35,577 nt of DNA, taken from Paenibacillus hunanensis. GTDB lineage: Bacteria > Bacillota > Bacilli > Paenibacillales > Paenibacillaceae. Positions 8,294 through 16,265 of the stretch are shown here, piece after piece; within the stretch, counting starts at the first letter, position 1; each line of letters opens with the position of its first letter. The notes below the pieces were generated by a model. That model saw only the letters and a program-made list of their open reading frames with translations. It ran no database searches and was not told where the DNA came from. A program made the translations under genes and the position numbers. The stretch covers positions 1 through 35,577 of the forward strand of contig NZ_BMMB01000020.1 of the NCBI RefSeq assembly GCF_014645615.1, given 5' to 3'.

Positions 8294-8809
8294 TTATGCT
8301 CTCGTATTCGGCTTAAAGCCCTCTTCCCGCAAATAATCATCTGCTTCACGACGCGATTCAAATGCCATGTCCAGATTATTGCCTGCGTACAGACACCACA
8401 TATCATCCTCGTATTTCAGAATGAGGGTATGCCCTTCATCATTGATCCATTGACCTCCTGCCGATGAACCGGAAGAGAAGGGAATCACAGATGGCGTATT
8501 CGTTTCTACGACTTCATTCACTGGCTTGGGTTGACTGGACATCGCCTTCATTGTCGCATCCAGCAATGTGCGAAGCTGTTCTTCGGAATAATCACGTATA
8601 TTAACAAAGCCTTTATCGTCCGTTTCGTATTCGTCCAGCAATCCTGCGTAGACAAAGCCATTGCCGTTCGGATGAATGTGAAAAGCGACAATTTTCTTGT
8701 CTACCGTGCTTTCCTCAAAATGAAAATTTACCCGTCCGAGGGAAACATTTTTACGTTGTAATTGCGGATAGGATTGTAGTACATCCAGTTTTTGTTCAAA
8801 AGTAAGCAT
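8294..8809 (-). CDS. Conserved-looking hypothetical cytoplasmic protein
   Basis: A 171-residue soluble acidic protein that I cannot assign. I chose the ATG at 8809 because AAGGAG lies 6 nt upstream; an in-frame TTG-type extension to 8833 would bury that site in the coding region. The N-terminal half (about 1-85) looks like one alpha/beta domain (MLTFEQKLDVLQSYPQ, VDKKIVAFHIHPNGNGFVYAG, YSEEQLRTLLDATM). A low-complexity linker rich in S, P, T and G (about 88-118) follows. A second small domain contains GHTLILKYEDDMWCLYAG and ends EADDYLREEGFKP. No TM segment or signal peptide is seen. It is the first gene of a two-gene unit with the HAD phosphatase. Confidence 0.75.
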   Translation of the reverse strand: MLTFEQKLDVLQSYPQLQRKNVSLGRVNFHFEESTVDKKIVAFHIHPNGNGFVYAGLLDEYETDDKGFVNIRDYSEEQLRTLLDATMKAMSSQPKPVNEVVETNTPSVIPFSSGSSAGGQWINDEGHTLILKYEDDMWCLYAGNNLDMAFESRREADDYLREEGFKPNTRA

Positions 8810-8954
8810 GAGCATCTCCTTCTTAACTATCAATAGTGGTGATTATACCATATTCGGTGCCGCTTTGGACGGGGGAAGGCTAGAATACGGGAAGGAGAAG
8901 TTAATTCAGGATAACGATGTATTGCAGTGAAGAGACAATAAAGGCTCTATGCTC

Positions 8955-9013
8955 TGTCATACAAACAAGCTACCGGACAATGCCTGGTAGCTTGTTTCCT
9001 TGTTTGTATGACA
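8955..9013 (-). terminator. Branched hairpin terminator of the permease gene
   Basis: Outer arms TGTCATACAAACAAG / CTTGTTTGTATGACA (8955-8969, 8999-9013) and inner arms AAACAAGCTACC / GGTAGCTTGTTT (8963-8974, 8986-8997) overlap, because CTTGTTT is tandemly duplicated (8991-8997, 8999-9005). Two alternative foldings compete. It lies 61 bp after the permease stop. The U-tract on the minus strand is imperfect. Confidence 0.65.
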
Positions 9014-9074
9014 TTTTATGAGAAACGTATAAGGGGCGTTACTGCTCCAAATATGTTCACAAGTGACAGATGCT

Positions 9075-10418
9075 TCAGGATACCTGTTCTTTTACAAGCG
9101 TAGTCTCTGCTGCACCAAGCTGATTCTCGCTGGTCGTACGCTCCGACTTGCGCGCAGTCATATGGAAAAATAAATTCAGTACGATCGCAGTCAGACTGCC
9201 TGTAATCGTGCCATCGCTCACGATAATACGCAGCGCAGAAGGCAAGCCCGCGAATAGCTCAGGTACTACGGTCGCACCAATCCCCAGTGAGAGCGAGCAT
9301 GCGACAATAAGCAGATTACGCTGATCCTTAAAATCAACCTCGGTCAGCATCCGAATACCGGAGGCAATGACCATACCGAACAGTACAACCGTTGCACCGC
9401 CGAGTACGGCGGGCGGAATGATCGTAGCGAGCGCTGCAATTTTCGGCACAAAGCCCAGCACGACCAGAATACCGGATGCCATAAAAATGACATTACGTGT
9501 TTTGACATGGGACAGCTCAACCAGTCCGACATTTTGCGCGAACGTATTATACGGAAATGCATTGAACAGACCGCCAAGTACAATCGCCAGACCTTCTGTC
9601 CGGTAGCCACGCGTCATATCCTGTGGAGTGAGCTTCTGATCGCAGATACGTCCCAGCGCCAGAAATACACCTGTCGATTCTACGATGATGACCATACAGA
9701 CGATGATCATCGTAATGATCGGAGCAATTCGGAACTCCGGCATGCCGAAGGCGAACAGCTGTGGCAAATGGAACCACGAAGCCTCACTAACCGCCGCCAG
9801 ATTGACTTTTTCCAGCAATGCTGCGACCAGTGTGCCTGCGATAATACCAAGTAGCACAGAAAGTGAGCGCATAAAGCCTTTGAAAAAGCGATTCATGATC
9901 AAAATAAATGCGAGTACACCAAACGATAGCAAAAAGTTCTGTAGGCTACCAAAGTCTTTATTTGCCGCACCGCCTGCCATATTTTTAATCCCTGTTGGTA
10001 CAAGCGATAGACCGATAACCGTGACGACTGTCCCTGTAACGACAGGGGGAAAGAGACGAATGATTTTGCCGAATGATCCAGCGAAGACGACGATAAACAA
10101 ACCAGCAGCAATGATCGCTCCATAGACGGCACCCAGCCCATACTGATTCCCGATGCCAATCATCGGTGTGATCGCTACAAAGGAGCTGCCCAGCATGACC
10201 GGAAGACCGATGCCGAAATACTTCGTTTTCCATGCTTGCAGGAAGGTAGCAATACCACAGGTAAGCAGATCAATACCGACCAGATAGGCGAGCTGCTCGC
10301 TAGTTAGATTAAGCGCTCGTCCAACGAGCAGCGGAACGAGAATCGCACCTGCATACATTGCCAGTACATGCTGTAATCCGAGTGAAAATATTTTGCCTCC
10401 ACTAGCCTTGTTTTCCAT
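9075..10418 (-). CDS. NCS2-family xanthine/uracil-type nucleobase permease
   Basis: A 447-residue integral membrane symporter of the nucleobase-cation-symporter-2 family (UraA/XanQ/PbuX fold, about 14 TM segments), importing a purine or pyrimidine base with a cation. The N-terminus GLQHVLAMYAGAILVPLLVG is the family's TM1 pattern. The NCS2 signature appears as QNVGLVELSHVKTR, and the substrate-site Glu region as VIIVESTGVFLALG. The QN form of the signature and overall match favour a PbuX/PucJK-like xanthine or urate transporter over uracil, but this is not certain. The ATG has AAAAGGGG about 9 nt upstream. It is monocistronic. No guanine/xanthine riboswitch is recognisable upstream; a 14-bp palindrome at 10594-10607 could be an operator. 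Confidence 0.9.
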   Translation of the reverse strand: MENKASGGKIFSLGLQHVLAMYAGAILVPLLVGRALNLTSEQLAYLVGIDLLTCGIATFLQAWKTKYFGIGLPVMLGSSFVAITPMIGIGNQYGLGAVYGAIIAAGLFIVVFAGSFGKIIRLFPPVVTGTVVTVIGLSLVPTGIKNMAGGAANKDFGSLQNFLLSFGVLAFILIMNRFFKGFMRSLSVLLGIIAGTLVAALLEKVNLAAVSEASWFHLPQLFAFGMPEFRIAPIITMIIVCMVIIVESTGVFLALGRICDQKLTPQDMTRGYRTEGLAIVLGGLFNAFPYNTFAQNVGLVELSHVKTRNVIFMASGILVVLGFVPKIAALATIIPPAVLGGATVVLFGMVIASGIRMLTEVDFKDQRNLLIVACSLSLGIGATVVPELFAGLPSALRIIVSDGTITGSLTAIVLNLFFHMTARKSERTTSENQLGAAETTLVKEQVS

Positions 10419-10593
10419 AAACAGCGCCCCTTTTGCTGATTGAATGTGTATTTATGTAAGGAAAACTATCAAATTACGAATGATTAATAATATAGTAGCT
10501 GTAATCGTTCCTTTTTGAGAGTGTTTGATATTTTATTTGTAAATAAATATAAGATGAAGTGAGATAATTATGCGAAAAATATAAATTAATGTT

Positions 10594-10607
10594 ATGTAAT
10601 ATTACAT
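10594..10607. promoter_or_regulatory. Perfect 14-bp palindrome, candidate operator
   Basis: ATGTAATATTACAT is a perfect palindrome about 175 bp upstream of the permease start. I cannot match it to a known regulator box. Confidence 0.4.
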
Positions 10608-10731
10608 GATAGCCATTGTGTGGCTGAGCTTTGATCATGATGAGCATACTAGCAGCATATAGCTGAACAGCTAGCGAGCTATAGATATGTTCACGATTCA
10701 ATCGGTTATTTAAACAGTTCAATCTGATTTT

Positions 10732-10745
10732 TGAACGCGCTTACA
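10732..10745 (+). promoter_or_regulatory. cre site in the PL11 promoter
   Basis: TGAACGCGCTTACA matches 13 of 14 positions of TGWAANCGNTNWCA. It overlaps the -35 region of the -10 box TATAAT at 10758-10763, so bound CcpA would block RNA polymerase. Confidence 0.7.
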
Positions 10746-10757
10746 TATGAAGGATTT

Positions 10758-10763
10758 TATAAT
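10758..10763 (+). promoter_or_regulatory. -10 box of the PL11 gene
   Basis: A perfect TATAAT. The only -35-like hexamer is TTGAAC at 10731-10736, 21 bp away, which is too far for an unaided sigma-A promoter; this suggests activator dependence. The inverted repeat TATCAGA-N8-TCTGATA (10770-10791) lies at the expected transcription start and is a candidate operator. Confidence 0.5.
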
Positions 10764-10902
10764 AAAAAATATCAGATACTTTCTTCTGATACGCAGTTGC
10801 AGGTCAACGAGAGAAAGGAGAAGGGGGAAGCACACGTAGCACAGCTAACCGGATAGGGAGGCTATGAGGGGTTAGTCCATTCTTTTATTTTGTAAGCTAT
10901 TT

Positions 10903-10916
10903 TGTAAGCGTTATCA
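10903..10916 (+). promoter_or_regulatory. Perfect cre site in the PL11 leader
   Basis: TGTAAGCGTTATCA matches all 14 positions of the cre consensus. It lies 25 bp upstream of the start codon, in the untranslated leader, as a roadblock-type site. Confidence 0.85.
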
Positions 10917-10941
10917 AAATAAGAAACGGAGCGTGAATCAT

Positions 10942-13428
10942 GTGAGCAATAAGCAGCATTCTTTAACGACACGCATCTTGGCAGCAGCACTCGGAGTTGT
11001 ATTGATTTTGCCGATCACAGGACCTGTATCGGCAGCGGAGGAATCAGTAAACAGTGACAGTCTGGCGATAGCTGGAGGGAAGCAGGGGGTACAGCTGGAG
11101 CGTCTGGATCGTGGACTGGTCGCTGCACGTACAGAGGAGGGCAACTTTCTAAGCTGGCGTTTGATGGGCAATGAAGTGACAGGTTATTCGGATACAGGGC
11201 TAAAGGGAATGGATTTTGCTGTATATCGGAACGGTACATTTGTAGCGGTAGTGCGTGACAGCACGAACTACCTGGATCGTACAGGGAAGCCAGATGACCG
11301 TTATCGTCTGCTGCCGATTACAGCATCGCCTCGTATGAATGCTGGAGCGACAGAGGCTGTCTATGGAGATGAGGAGGATGCTGTCTCGACCGTAGGCGAA
11401 GCTACATACGGAGCGGAAGCAGGCGTGGAGCTGTCGGCTGCTGAGGCTGCGCAGCAATACGGGATCAGTGCGAATCAGTTGCTCAAGCCAGACAAGAGCA
11501 AGCTAACCGCTCCGGTGTCCGTTTGGAATGACACCTATTATGATCTGCCGCTACAAAAGCCTGCGGATGGCGTAACACCTGCTGGAGAAAGCTACACCTA
11601 TTCCGCTAATGATATGAGCGTCGGAGACGTGGACGGAGACGGCGAATATGAATACTTCGTCAAATGGTATCCATCCAATGCCAAGGACGTTTCGCAAAAG
11701 GGCTACACTGGCAATACCTATATCGATGCGTATCGATTGGACGGCACCCTGCTCTACCGAATCGATCTGGGCGTGAATATTCGTTCAGGCGCTCATTACA
11801 CACAATTCCTCGTGTACGACTTTGACGGTAATGGTAAAGCCGAACTGATGATGAAAACAGCGCCGGGTACGAAAATTACACGTTATGGCGCACGCGGCAA
11901 TGTCGTGTCCGAGCAATACATCTCCCTGCCCAAAGCCGATCGTCAGGCAGGCTATGCCAATACTGATGATTATCGGATGAGCAGCGAGGATTATTATAAC
12001 CATCTGGTGACGATGTTTCAGGGCTGGAGTGAGCATCCTGAGGTGAAAAATGGTCATTGGCCAGCCACGCTGGAGCAAGCATTTGGCATTGCGCCCAAAT
12101 ACAGCTACCCGTTATCCCTGAATGATGCCAGAGCGCTGGCAGACTATTTTATCGACGTGTATGCACCGGCAAGAAGCACACGTAATGATCTGCGCGACTT
12201 TGAAGGCTTTATCGTGAGCGGGCCGGAATACCTGACCGTATTTGAAGGGCGCAGCGGCAAAGAGGAGCAGACGGTAGCCTACGAGCCAGAGCGCTATGAT
12301 GATGGGCTGATGTGGGGTGACTATGCGATGAGTCGGATCGAGCCCGGCAATCGAGTCGATCGTTTCCTCGCTACGGTTGCTTATGTGAATGGCAAGACAC
12401 CGTCAGCTGTATTTGCACGCGGATATTATACACGTGCAGCGCTTGTATCCTATAGCTGGGATGGCAAGAAGCTGAGTAAGGATTGGACAGCGGATACCGG
12501 CTGGGCGATTATGAGCAACCCATTTAACGATGGCCCACATGGACGAGACGGCACCGATCCTGATCTGGGGCCGCTGGCGGGTCAGGGCGCCCATTCATTG
12601 ACCGCTGCCGATGTGGATGGAGATGGTAAGGATGAGATTGTATACGGCTCTGGCACGGTTGACCATGATGGGTCATTGCTGTATAGCTCCACTGATATCA
12701 TGCCTGCTGGAAGTGCAATTCCAGGTCAGCTGGCTAAGCTGGGACACGGGGATGCCCTGCATGTAGCCGATATCGATCCGATCCGTCCAGGTCAGGAAAT
12801 CTACATGGTTCATGAAGGTGGAACCTACGCACCGTATGGCTATGCGCTACGTGATGCAGCCACCGGAAAAGTCATCTATGGCGCCTATACCGGACGCGAC
12901 ACCGGACGCGGCATGATCGGCGATATTGACCCAACTCGCCCGGGCATCGAGACATGGGCAACCGATCTACGCACCGCCACAGGCACACTTATCGGTAAAA
13001 GCTATCCAGGCACCAATATGAATATCAAATGGAGCCCTCAGCTCACCACTCAGATCATCGACGGCTCCCTAGAATCCACACCAGCTATCAAAGACTGGCA
13101 AAAAGGCGTCGTACTCGTCGCGAATGGTACACTGAGCAATAACGGAACGAAAGGCAACCCTTCCCTCGTCGCAGACATTTTCGGCGACTGGCGAGAAGAA
13201 TTACTACTGCGTACCGCCGATAGCTCCGCCATTCGCATCTATCTCAGCTCCGAAGTCACTAATCATAAGCTGTACACCTTAATGCACGACACCCAATACC
13301 GCACAGGCATCGCCCGTCAAAATACAACCTATAATCAACCAAGCTATCCAAGCTTCTATTTCGCATCCGATATGGATTGGTCAAAGGTACCCGTGCCACA
13401 ATTAAACTTGCCGGGAAGAGGAAAATAA
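10942..13428 (+). CDS. Secreted PL11 rhamnogalacturonan lyase
   Basis: An extracellular lyase that cleaves the rhamnose-galacturonate backbone of rhamnogalacturonan I by beta-elimination (YesW/YesX family). I choose GTG 10942 (828 aa) because CGGAG at 10927-10931 gives 10 nt spacing; the in-frame GTG at 10933 is only 1 nt from it. A signal peptide ends near VSA. An N-terminal beta domain leads into the eight-bladed propeller, with Asp-rich calcium sites DVDGDGEYEYFVKW, DFDGNGKAELMMKT and DVDGDGKDEIVYG and the signature GNRVDRFLATVAY. It is about 200 residues longer than Bacillus YesW; extra segments lie before the propeller (about residues 145-200) and between blades (about 340-400). It is transcribed alone, with two cre sites upstream. 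No other pectin gene is nearby. Confidence 0.93.
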   Translation: MSNKQHSLTTRILAAALGVVLILPITGPVSAAEESVNSDSLAIAGGKQGVQLERLDRGLVAARTEEGNFLSWRLMGNEVTGYSDTGLKGMDFAVYRNGTFVAVVRDSTNYLDRTGKPDDRYRLLPITASPRMNAGATEAVYGDEEDAVSTVGEATYGAEAGVELSAAEAAQQYGISANQLLKPDKSKLTAPVSVWNDTYYDLPLQKPADGVTPAGESYTYSANDMSVGDVDGDGEYEYFVKWYPSNAKDVSQKGYTGNTYIDAYRLDGTLLYRIDLGVNIRSGAHYTQFLVYDFDGNGKAELMMKTAPGTKITRYGARGNVVSEQYISLPKADRQAGYANTDDYRMSSEDYYNHLVTMFQGWSEHPEVKNGHWPATLEQAFGIAPKYSYPLSLNDARALADYFIDVYAPARSTRNDLRDFEGFIVSGPEYLTVFEGRSGKEEQTVAYEPERYDDGLMWGDYAMSRIEPGNRVDRFLATVAYVNGKTPSAVFARGYYTRAALVSYSWDGKKLSKDWTADTGWAIMSNPFNDGPHGRDGTDPDLGPLAGQGAHSLTAADVDGDGKDEIVYGSGTVDHDGSLLYSSTDIMPAGSAIPGQLAKLGHGDALHVADIDPIRPGQEIYMVHEGGTYAPYGYALRDAATGKVIYGAYTGRDTGRGMIGDIDPTRPGIETWATDLRTATGTLIGKSYPGTNMNIKWSPQLTTQIIDGSLESTPAIKDWQKGVVLVANGTLSNNGTKGNPSLVADIFGDWREELLLRTADSSAIRIYLSSEVTNHKLYTLMHDTQYRTGIARQNTTYNQPSYPSFYFASDMDWSKVPVPQLNLPGRGK

Positions 13429-13740
13429 GTGCTGCGCAATTTTATAGTTAATACTGCATGCCATACCAAACCAATGATATGCAATAAAGATATGAGGCAA
13501 CGATATAAGGTATAAGGTATAAAACAATGATATAAAACCTAATCTTAGATCAGCACGGCATGAATGAATGCGTATCAACCTCTTATTAATAGAAGAAAGT
13601 GAAGAGAAAGAACGGATCTAAACGTTGCTTGCTATAAAGTTTCAGAGCGGATTGATGTAAATTGGTTTGCGATGCAGTATCAGGTTTTATCAGGTTCAGA
13701 ACACGCAATAACATACAACAAATGTAAAGATATACGAAAA

Positions 13741-13784
13741 AGCGGAAAGTTTCCTTCTATTAAGAAGAAGACTTTCTGCTTTTC
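13741..13784. terminator. Hairpin terminator downstream of the PL11 gene
   Basis: AGCGGAAAGT (13741-13750) pairs with ACTTTCTGCT (13771-13780, one G-T wobble), with an inner CTTCT/AGAAG stem. It is flanked by an A-run on the left and TTTT on the right, so it may work in both directions. Confidence 0.7.
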
Positions 13785-13828
13785 ATATTTTGAAGATATG
13801 ATTTGAAATAAAGCATCAGAATTAGGAT

Positions 13829-13885
13829 GTAGATGCACATACACACGACGCAGATGCACATACACGTAACGCAGACGCACATAAC
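13829..13885. repeat. 21-bp tandem repeat, about 2.7 copies
   Basis: Imperfect copies at 13829-13849, 13850-13870 and 13871-13885 share the core GCAGATGCACATACAC. They abut the palindromic element that begins at 13888. There is no spacer structure, so it is not a CRISPR array. Confidence 0.8.
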
Positions 13886-13887
13886 GG

Positions 13888-14000
13888 AAAAAAGGAAATA
13901 AGGGGAAAGGAACGATTTTGGAGGTGCGAGAATCTACATTAACTGCTAATCCGTAGATTCTCGTACCTCCACCCGAGTTCCTTTCCCCTTATTCCTTTTT
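13888..14000 (-). repeat. Long palindromic repeat element, copy 1
   Basis: A 113-bp nested inverted repeat. The outer arms are 13888-13913 and 13977-14000 (core GGAAATAAGGGGAAAGGAAC and its complement). The inner arms GGAGGTGCGAGAATCTAC (13920-13937) and 13953-13970 pair over 18 bp with one wobble and a 15-nt loop. Read on the minus strand it aligns with the element at 34956-35137 through AAGGAATAAGGG, ACTCGGGTGGAG, GAATCT and CCTCCAAAA. It carries no ORF and could be a MITE-like or REP-like mobile repeat, or a structured RNA. Confidence 0.85.
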
Positions 14001-14202
14001 GGAGTGATTGCTGCACCAAGCACTAAGCACCAAATTGTCCATCCCAGCTAACATATAATTCTTCAAAACATACATTCTACATCAATATGCCTCTTGGGGG
14101 ATTCCGTACTACACATAGAATAGAGACATTCAATGAAATGAATCAAACGTTCTATCGTAATCTGTATTAACTAGTATGCAGCAACGATCCAGCAGTAAAC
14201 CC

Positions 14203-15285
14203 TCACCAGCCCACTCGAACGATCAACCCTTTCGGATCACCCACCTCAAGATAAGCCGCCTGCTGATTATAATCATCATAAGCAAATCCATACGCCAGTC
14301 CACCAATACTATGATCATGCCAGAACTTAGCATAATAATTCGCTGGAGCTGCCTTGTAATAAGCCGCTATATTGTTCCAATCCGCCTGATTGGCATACAC
14401 ATGACGATTGATCGCCGAGCAGATGCCTGGAGATTCCTGCAATGCCCCATTACAGAGCAAAATCTCCTGCGTCGAATAATTGGAATAGCCAGCAAAGTAA
14501 TTCGCATTCGCTCCACCCGCCTTGAACGAGCCATGAATCGGAGCAACGATACGATACGGTGCCTGTACATCGGCCAGACCTTTAAACGCCGAAGGAACTT
14601 CACTGCGATACTTGCTGAACAGGCTTGCACGCGTTTCTGATTCCTGCTCGCCTACCGTCCGGTCGTAGTTACCAGCACGGTTTACCAGACGATGCTGTAA
14701 AGGGAAGCCAAAGCCATCGACACGAGTCGTGTTACCATGATACCCCGAATCATTCACTGTGAATTCCACAAAGTCAAAATACACATTCAGGTTCGGATCG
14801 GACGGATTGTTGATGTCCGGGCCAGCGAAGCCATCATTATAAGTTTTGATATAACATGGCGAGCCGACACAGATGAACATACGACCCGAATCCATCTTCG
14901 GTAAGCTCACCCATTCCTTTTGCGCGATTGTACTATAGATGTTGGCGTAGTTCACACCATTTTTAGTCAAATGACCGGACGCATCATTCAGCGCTGCCGA
15001 GATCGGACGCAGCTCACCCGAGCTGGTGAGATAGCTCCATTGCTTGGTAGCGGGATTGATCCCGAGGATGCCCCAGTACACCTGGCTATCGGAATACGCA
15101 CCATTTGTCGCGTTCATTACCTTGAATGTCATCACACCACTTCCAGTTGGAGCTGGAATGGACGAAGCAGGGATCGAGCCGACCGAAGGGGCAGCAGCGG
15201 AAGCATAGTCGGTCATACCTGACGATGCAAAACCAGCCATGACTAGCGAAGCAAGTAAGATACATTTTCCAATCCAATGAAACAT
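14203..15285 (-). CDS. Secreted GH64 endo-beta-1,3-glucanase
   Basis: A 360-residue extracellular enzyme that resembles laminaripentaose-producing beta-1,3-glucanases (GH64, thaumatin-like fold), acting on laminarin, curdlan or fungal wall glucan. The ATG at 15285 follows GAGGAGGG by 5 nt; a TTG further upstream lies inside that ribosome site and is rejected. A signal peptide of about 32 residues ends near ASA. The mature protein has one catalytic domain: VMTFKVMNATNGAYSDSQVY at its start, E174 in FDFVEFTVN and D190 in TTRVDGFGFP. Their 16-residue spacing equals that of the catalytic Glu154/Asp170 pair known in the Streptomyces matensis enzyme. Cysteine pairs (CVGSPC, LCNGALQESPGIC) suggest disulfides. 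No carbohydrate-binding module is attached. It converges with the PL11 gene and has a cre-like site just upstream. Confidence 0.87.
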   Translation of the reverse strand: MFHWIGKCILLASLVMAGFASSGMTDYASAAAPSVGSIPASSIPAPTGSGVMTFKVMNATNGAYSDSQVYWGILGINPATKQWSYLTSSGELRPISAALNDASGHLTKNGVNYANIYSTIAQKEWVSLPKMDSGRMFICVGSPCYIKTYNDGFAGPDINNPSDPNLNVYFDFVEFTVNDSGYHGNTTRVDGFGFPLQHRLVNRAGNYDRTVGEQESETRASLFSKYRSEVPSAFKGLADVQAPYRIVAPIHGSFKAGGANANYFAGYSNYSTQEILLCNGALQESPGICSAINRHVYANQADWNNIAAYYKAAPANYYAKFWHDHSIGGLAYGFAYDDYNQQAAYLEVGDPKGLIVRVGW

Positions 15286-15302
15286 TAAATCCCTCCTCAA
15301 TT

Positions 15303-15316
15303 TGTATACGCTCTCA
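15303..15316 (-). promoter_or_regulatory. cre-like site ahead of the GH64 gene
   Basis: On the minus strand TGAGAGCGTATACA matches 12 of 14 positions of the cre consensus. It lies 18 bp upstream of the GH64 start and is nearly identical to the cre of the lipoprotein gene at 26896 (one base different). Confidence 0.55.
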
Positions 15317-15737
15317 TATTGCGTGTTTCATTATACATTATATGTAATTTATTTAAAATTATAGAATTTAGAATGGAAATTAGCATGGAGATGTCTGCTA
15401 TATACGTTCATATACATCATGAAGGAATAAAAAGGAAGTGGCATTGGCGTTCTCCCCATCACAGAACAGGGTCGCTCTACCATTGAATAGGTCCGTCTCT
15501 TTATTTCAATTGGCATCCTTCTCAATATATGGATATCGGGATATTGATGCCTGCTGGAATGCAATGCAGCCAAAAGAAGCAAAATAACTACGATACGCTC
15601 AACATTTTTAAATTTTTTTAAAATGATTGTTTTCATTCGTAACATTCCAGCAATTGACTTTGAATTCGCTCTCAAAAGGCGGTCTATTCACGAATCTTGA
15701 ATTTCGTCTAAAATGCAAACAGCGGATCGAGAAATAA

Positions 15738-15797
15738 AAATGAATTTTGCAAGCTTTTTCAATTATGAACTTTCTCAAAAGGTTGCAAAATTCATTT
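15738..15797. other. Long hairpin with T-runs on both sides
   Basis: AAATGAATTTTGCAA (15738-15752) pairs perfectly with 15783-15797. The stem continues inward as CTTTT/AAAAG across one mismatch. On the plus strand GCTTTTTTGG follows, and on the minus strand TTTTTATTTC. It is terminator-like in both directions but no coding gene ends here, so it could close a small untranslated RNA. Confidence 0.5.
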
Positions 15798-15936
15798 GCT
15801 TTTTTGGTGTGAAAGCAGTAAAGTTTTATACTTGAGTGTCCACATTTGGGAATGGTTGATCCGAGAATTTCGACGTAAAAAATGGAATTTGGAGGGAAAA
15901 TCAACCATACAACATATAGTATGTCAAGCGAAATAT

Positions 15937-16027
15937 TTTTTCGTTCATGCTCATCCGGGGGAGACGCATGAACGGAAGGCGTAGCTATGCCATTTCAGGG
16001 GGAATCTGTACAAAAAAGCCCCTTTTT
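15937..16027 (+). other. Cluster of hairpins ending in a weak terminator
   Basis: Hairpin 1 is CGTTCATGC / GCATGAACG (15942-15950, 15966-15974), extendable to about 14 bp by wobble pairs, with a G-rich 15-nt loop. Hairpin 2 is GGCGTAGCTATGCC (15978-15991). Then AGGGG / CCCCT is followed by TTTTT (16023-16027). It sits directly upstream of the nrd promoter. It matches no riboswitch I know. Confidence 0.4.
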
Positions 16028-16055
16028 CGACCGTTTAAACAGTCTGCAAGTCACC

Positions 16056-16084
16056 TTGACAACACAATATATAGAGGGTAAACT
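16056..16084 (+). promoter_or_regulatory. Sigma-A promoter of the nrd genes
   Basis: A perfect -35 TTGACA (16056-16061), a 17-bp spacer and -10 TAAACT (16079-16084, 4/6). NrdR-like box 1 fills the spacer. The leader to nrdI would be about 175 nt. Confidence 0.7.
16062..16077 (+). promoter_or_regulatory. NrdR box 1
   Basis: ACACAATATATAGAGG matches 14 of 16 positions of the NrdR consensus acaCwAtATaTwgtgt. It lies between -35 and -10. Confidence 0.75.
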
Positions 16085-16093
16085 CAAAAGCAT

Positions 16094-16109
16094 CCTCCAT
16101 ATATTGAGT
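16094..16109 (+). promoter_or_regulatory. NrdR box 2
   Basis: CCTCCATATATTGAGT matches about 12 of 16 positions. Its centre is 32 bp from that of box 1, three helical turns, which is the spacing seen in known NrdR operator pairs. Confidence 0.65.
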
Positions 16110-16230
16110 TACGGTGTTTGATTGTGCGATATATGGGTAATTGCTACATAAGAGCGCTACGGCAGCGGGTTAGCAGCGGTTGAAACGTATAAAATCGCCT
16201 TGAATCCCCGCAACATGGCACTACATATAG

Positions 16231-16246
16231 CCACTATATATTGAGT
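16231..16246 (+). promoter_or_regulatory. Third NrdR-like box next to the nrdI ribosome site
   Basis: CCACTATATATTGAGT matches 14 of 16 positions. It ends 4 bp before the nrdI ribosome site AAGGAG (16251-16256). No partner at the proper spacing is seen. Confidence 0.45.
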
Positions 16247-16265
16247 CGAGAAGGAGATGTCACCT

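Larger units (their letters stand above)
10419..10941. other. Divergent regulatory region between permease and PL11 genes
   Basis: A 523-bp A+T-rich divergent intergenic region. It contains a 14-bp palindrome, two cre sites, a TATAAT box, an inverted repeat just after it and a second non-initiating purine-rich tract AAAGGAG (10814-10820). No gene is seen. Confidence 0.7.
13429..14202. other. Intergenic stretch with terminator and palindromic repeat
   Basis: Between convergent genes. It holds short direct-repeat clutter (ATATAAGGTATAAGGTATAA near 13500-13525), a terminator, a 21-bp tandem repeat and a long palindromic element. In 14001-14202 nothing is recognisable. Confidence 0.7.
15286..16265. 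other. Intergenic stretch between GH64 and nrdI
   Basis: A 980-bp divergent gap. It holds the GH64 leader, a long hairpin (15738-15797), a cluster of hairpins (15937-16027) and the nrd promoter with NrdR-like boxes. ORFs that can be drawn here lack ribosome sites and protein-like composition, so I call no gene. Confidence 0.65.

Noticed and set aside
10419..10700. Purine riboswitch upstream of the nucleobase permease
   Set aside because: None of the conserved junction or loop sequences of the purine aptamer are visible on the minus strand.
13829..13885. CRISPR array
   Set aside because: The 21-bp units are contiguous, degenerate and without spacers; no cas gene is present.
15608..15904. A 98-codon minus-strand ORF in the GH64-nrdI gap
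   Set aside because: No ribosome site, biased composition, and it is laid across a hairpin with T-runs; it looks like a chance ORF.
15937..16027. Cobalamin or other known riboswitch upstream of nrdI
   Set aside because: No B12 box or other conserved aptamer core is recognisable; only generic hairpins are seen.
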